Source: Microbacteriaceae bacterium (GTDB taxonomy: Bacteria; Actinomycetota; Actinomycetes; Actinomycetales; Microbacteriaceae). From it: DNA of 6,760 nt. The notes beneath the pieces are model-generated. The model made no database searches. It had not been told where the DNA came from and saw nothing but the letters and a program-made list of their open reading frames with translations. This document shows, piece after piece, positions 4,818 through 6,760 of the stretch (its first letter is position 1; every line of letters starts with the position of its first letter). The stretch spans positions 1-6,760 of the forward strand of contig JAEMRP010000052.1 of the NCBI GenBank assembly GCA_016463265.1. Reading direction: 5' to 3'. A program made the position numbers and the translations under genes.

Positions 4818-5441
4818 GTGACTAGCGCCTCGATAACTAGACCGCAATCGGTCGTGAACCGGCCCAACGCGGTGGCCGTCGGGACGATCGTGTGGCTTGC
4901 GAGCGAGGTCATGTTCTTCGCCGGGCTGTTCGCGATTTACTTTTCGCTTCGATCGATGGCCCCCGAGATTTGGGCGGTCCAAACCGAGAAGTTGAGTATC
5001 CCCTTCTCGACGCTCAACACCACAATTCTCGTGCTCTCGTCGGTGACGTGCCAAATGGGTGTTTTCGCGGCGGAGCGTCTGCAACCGCGTCGAACCGGTT
5101 GGGCTCCGTCCAAGTGGGGCGTTGTCGAATGGTTCTGGCTCACCTACGCAATGGGCGCGTTCTTTGTCGTCGGCCAGGTCTACGAATACGCCGTGCTCAC
5201 GAGCGAATGGGTCATGCTCAACAGTGACGCCTACGGCTCAGCGTTCTACATCACCACCGGTTTCCACGGACTGCACGTCACCGTCGGCCTCATCGCCTTC
5301 CTGCTCATGATCGGTCGAATTCAAGCGCTCAAAGTATTCACCCACCGCGACGCAATGTCGATGGTCGCCGTGTCGTACTACTGGCACTTTGTCGACGCGG
5401 TGTGGATCGGCCTCTTCCTCGTCATCTACGTGCTGAAATAA
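4818..5441 (+). CDS. ctaE: Cytochrome c oxidase (aa3) subunit III
   Basis: A 207-residue subunit III of the aa3-type oxidase, a polytopic membrane protein that supports the catalytic core of the terminal oxidase. Seen: N-terminal NRPN (14-17) and G-T-I-V-W-L-x-SE (22-30), with the conserved membrane Glu E30; CQMGVFAAER (78-87); VGQVYEY (118-124); TGFHGLHVT (147-155); and SYYWHFVDAVWIGLF (186-200). Five membrane segments fit these blocks, the usual number for the short actinobacterial form. The GTG start is chosen because the product then begins V-T-S-A, like mycobacterial CtaE (M-T-S-A), and a -10-like CATAAT lies just upstream; a longer in-frame reading from 4671 would run into trpD on the other strand. 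It is first in the ctaE-qcrC-qcrA unit, 12 bp from qcrC. Confidence 0.95.
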   Translation: MTSASITRPQSVVNRPNAVAVGTIVWLASEVMFFAGLFAIYFSLRSMAPEIWAVQTEKLSIPFSTLNTTILVLSSVTCQMGVFAAERLQPRRTGWAPSKWGVVEWFWLTYAMGAFFVVGQVYEYAVLTSEWVMLNSDAYGSAFYITTGFHGLHVTVGLIAFLLMIGRIQALKVFTHRDAMSMVAVSYYWHFVDAVWIGLFLVIYVLK

Positions 5442-5453
5442 CGAAAGAACACA

Positions 5454-6239
5454 ATGTCACGAACTCTCAATCGCAAAGGTCGTCGCCACCCGCTCTCGTC
5501 GCTCGTGCTCATCCTCGTTGGATTGTTCGTGTCGGGCGCGGCGTATGCAGCCGTGACGGGAACAGCCACTGCTGCCGACTCCCCCGTCTCGGCAACACAA
5601 ATCGAAGACGGCAAGAAACTCTTCGCCTCAAACTGCGCGTCGTGTCACGGACTCAGTGCGGCAGGTTCGGCGGCTGGTCCGTCCCTAATTGGTTCGGGTG
5701 CGTTGTCGGTCGAGTTCCAGGTCGGCTCTGGACGCATGCCGATGTCCGGTAGCGGTCCTCAGGCCGAGAAAAAGCCCGTTCAATTCACTCAGCCCGAAAT
5801 CGACGCGATGGCGGCGTGGGTTGCGAGCCTGGCTCCGGGTCCTGGTGTCCCCGAGGCCTCATCGCTCACCGGCGGAGACCCGTCCAACGGAGCACAACTC
5901 TTCCGAGTTAACTGCGCGATGTGCCACAACGTCGCAGGTGCCGGTGGTGCTCTGACCGAAGGTAAGTGGGCTCCTCACCTGAAGAATATTGATCCCGTGC
6001 ACGTTTACGCGGCGATGGTCACCGGACCACAGAACATGCCGGTGTTCTCGGACATGAATATCACCGCGGAAGAAAAGAACGACATCATCGCGTACCTCAA
6101 ATTCCTCGATGAGAACCCCTCGGTCGGCGGAATGGACCTCGGATCACTGGGGCCGGTGTCGGAGGGTCTCTTCGTCTGGATTTTCGCGCTCGGCGGACTC
6201 GTTGCCATCACCATTTGGTTGAGCGCCAAGTCGAACTAG
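5454..6239 (+). CDS. qcrC: Cytochrome bc1 complex diheme cytochrome c subunit
   Basis: A 261-residue diheme cytochrome c of the actinobacterial bcc complex. It carries electrons from the Rieske protein directly to the aa3 oxidase, replacing a soluble cytochrome c. Seen: a basic N-terminus and hydrophobic segment (13-34) that acts as export signal or anchor; heme-binding motif 1, C61-A-S-C64-H65, with candidate axial ligand Met in RMPM (94-97); heme-binding motif 2, C154-A-M-C157-H158, with candidate Met195 in N-M-P-V-F; the D-I-I-A-Y-L-K helix typical of class I c-type domains; and a C-terminal anchor helix around 235-255 ending in a short basic tail. Both heme domains face the outside of the membrane. 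The ribosome site is weak (GAAAG upstream). qcrA follows after 21 bp. Nothing essential appears to be missing. Confidence 0.95.
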   Translation: MSRTLNRKGRRHPLSSLVLILVGLFVSGAAYAAVTGTATAADSPVSATQIEDGKKLFASNCASCHGLSAAGSAAGPSLIGSGALSVEFQVGSGRMPMSGSGPQAEKKPVQFTQPEIDAMAAWVASLAPGPGVPEASSLTGGDPSNGAQLFRVNCAMCHNVAGAGGALTEGKWAPHLKNIDPVHVYAAMVTGPQNMPVFSDMNITAEEKNDIIAYLKFLDENPSVGGMDLGSLGPVSEGLFVWIFALGGLVAITIWLSAKSN

Positions 6240-6245
6240 GTTTAC

Positions 6246-6252
6246 AGAAAGG
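6246..6252 (+). promoter_or_regulatory. qcrA ribosome binding site
   Basis: AGAAAGG ends eight bases before the ATG at 6261, inside the 21-bp gap after qcrC. It is a good match to the Shine-Dalgarno consensus and decides the qcrA start. Confidence 0.65.
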
Positions 6253-6260
6253 TTCATCCC

Positions 6261-6760
6261 ATGGCCGACAAAAAGTCTGACGTCGTCACCAGTGCCGGCA
6301 GCGCGGTGTCACGTCCCGACCGTCTGCAGAATCCAGGGTTCGAACCTGAGCACAAGCGCGTTCACGATGAATCGCCAGAGCGGGCACGTGGGGCGGAACG
6401 TGGTATTTCGCTGTTGTTCGCACTGTCCGGCATCCTTAGCGCTTCGGCATTCGCTCTCAACTTCATCTTCCCCATCGTCCCAGGGGACCTCCTGTCGACC
6501 CGCTACAACAATATGTTCGTCGGGTTGGCAATCGCCGCCGGACTGCTCTGCCTCGGTGTTGGCGCCGTGCACTGGGCCAAGGTGCTGATGCACGGCCACG
6601 AGCTCATCGAAGAACGCCACGGAACGCGCGGTGACGACGCTACTCGTGCTCGTGCTGTCGAAATCTTTCAGGAAGCAAACAAGGAATCCGGTTGGACTCG
6701 TCGTCGCCTTTTGCGCAACTCGCTGATCGGGGCTTTCGTGGCGTTACCAATCCCCGCTCT
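6261..6760 (+). CDS. qcrA: Cytochrome bc1 complex Rieske iron-sulfur subunit, 5' part
   Basis: The first 166 residues of the actinobacterial Rieske subunit; the gene runs off the right edge before the iron-sulfur cluster motifs, so the cluster ligands cannot be checked. Actinobacterial QcrA differs from the single-anchor Rieske proteins of other bacteria in having three N-terminal membrane segments. Here two hydrophobic segments are clear (about 49-73 and 85-103), joined to the block HWAKVLM (104-110) and E-L-I-E-E-R-H-G, which is characteristic of this family. A basic W-T-R-R-R-L-L-R (145-152) leads into the third segment at the edge. The start is supported by AGAAAGG at the right distance. 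Its place after qcrC confirms the assignment, and qcrB is expected next. Confidence 0.92.
   Translation, partial: MADKKSDVVTSAGSAVSRPDRLQNPGFEPEHKRVHDESPERARGAERGISLLFALSGILSASAFALNFIFPIVPGDLLSTRYNNMFVGLAIAAGLLCLGVGAVHWAKVLMHGHELIEERHGTRGDDATRARAVEIFQEANKESGWTRRRLLRNSLIGAFVALPIPA

Overview
The window looks like a chromosomal stretch from an actinobacterium, most likely a member of the Microbacteriaceae with only moderate GC content (a planktonic lineage would fit, but that is inference). The pointers are RbpA, a polyprenol-phosphate-mannose synthase next to it, trpD divergent from ctaE, and the ctaE-qcrC-qcrA order, which is the layout of actinobacterial cytochrome bcc-aa3 loci. It is mainly conserved housekeeping DNA; I see no mobile element, CRISPR array, tRNA or rRNA.

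Layout. 1-436: 3' part of ppm1 (+). 433-822: rbpA (-), convergent with ppm1 and sharing stop-codon bases with it. 904-1653: a glycerophosphodiester phosphodiesterase (-). A 43-bp divergent spacer (1654-1696) then opens a compact three-gene plus-strand unit: an atypical short-chain dehydrogenase (1697-2461), a YczE-type membrane protein (2470-3084) and a NUDIX hydrolase (3081-3557). A 99-bp convergent, AT-richer spacer (3558-3656) separates this from trpD (-, 3657-4703). A 114-bp divergent spacer (4704-4817) with phased direct repeats leads into ctaE (4818-5441), qcrC (5454-6239) and the start of qcrA (6261 to the right edge).

How the genes work together. ctaE, qcrC and qcrA encode parts of one respiratory supercomplex: QcrA and QcrC with QcrB (expected just beyond the edge) oxidise menaquinol and pass electrons through the diheme cytochrome c directly to the aa3 oxidase, of which CtaE is subunit III. 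Ppm1 makes the lipid-linked mannose donor for mannosylation at the membrane. RbpA is an RNA polymerase accessory factor. TrpD catalyses the second step of tryptophan synthesis. The SDR/YczE/NUDIX unit has no obvious shared pathway.

The points most worth a second look are: a bidirectional promoter at 1654-1696 that is exactly symmetric about base 1675; a recurring arrangement of a -10-like box 6-7 nt before the start codon, suggesting leaderless transcripts; an RbpA with neither zinc-site cysteines nor a basic linker; a TrpD with Lys where the metal-binding Asp-Glu pair normally has Glu; an SDR with Val at the usual catalytic Tyr position; and a clear internal duplication in the YczE-like protein. 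I see nothing that amounts to a whole new system.
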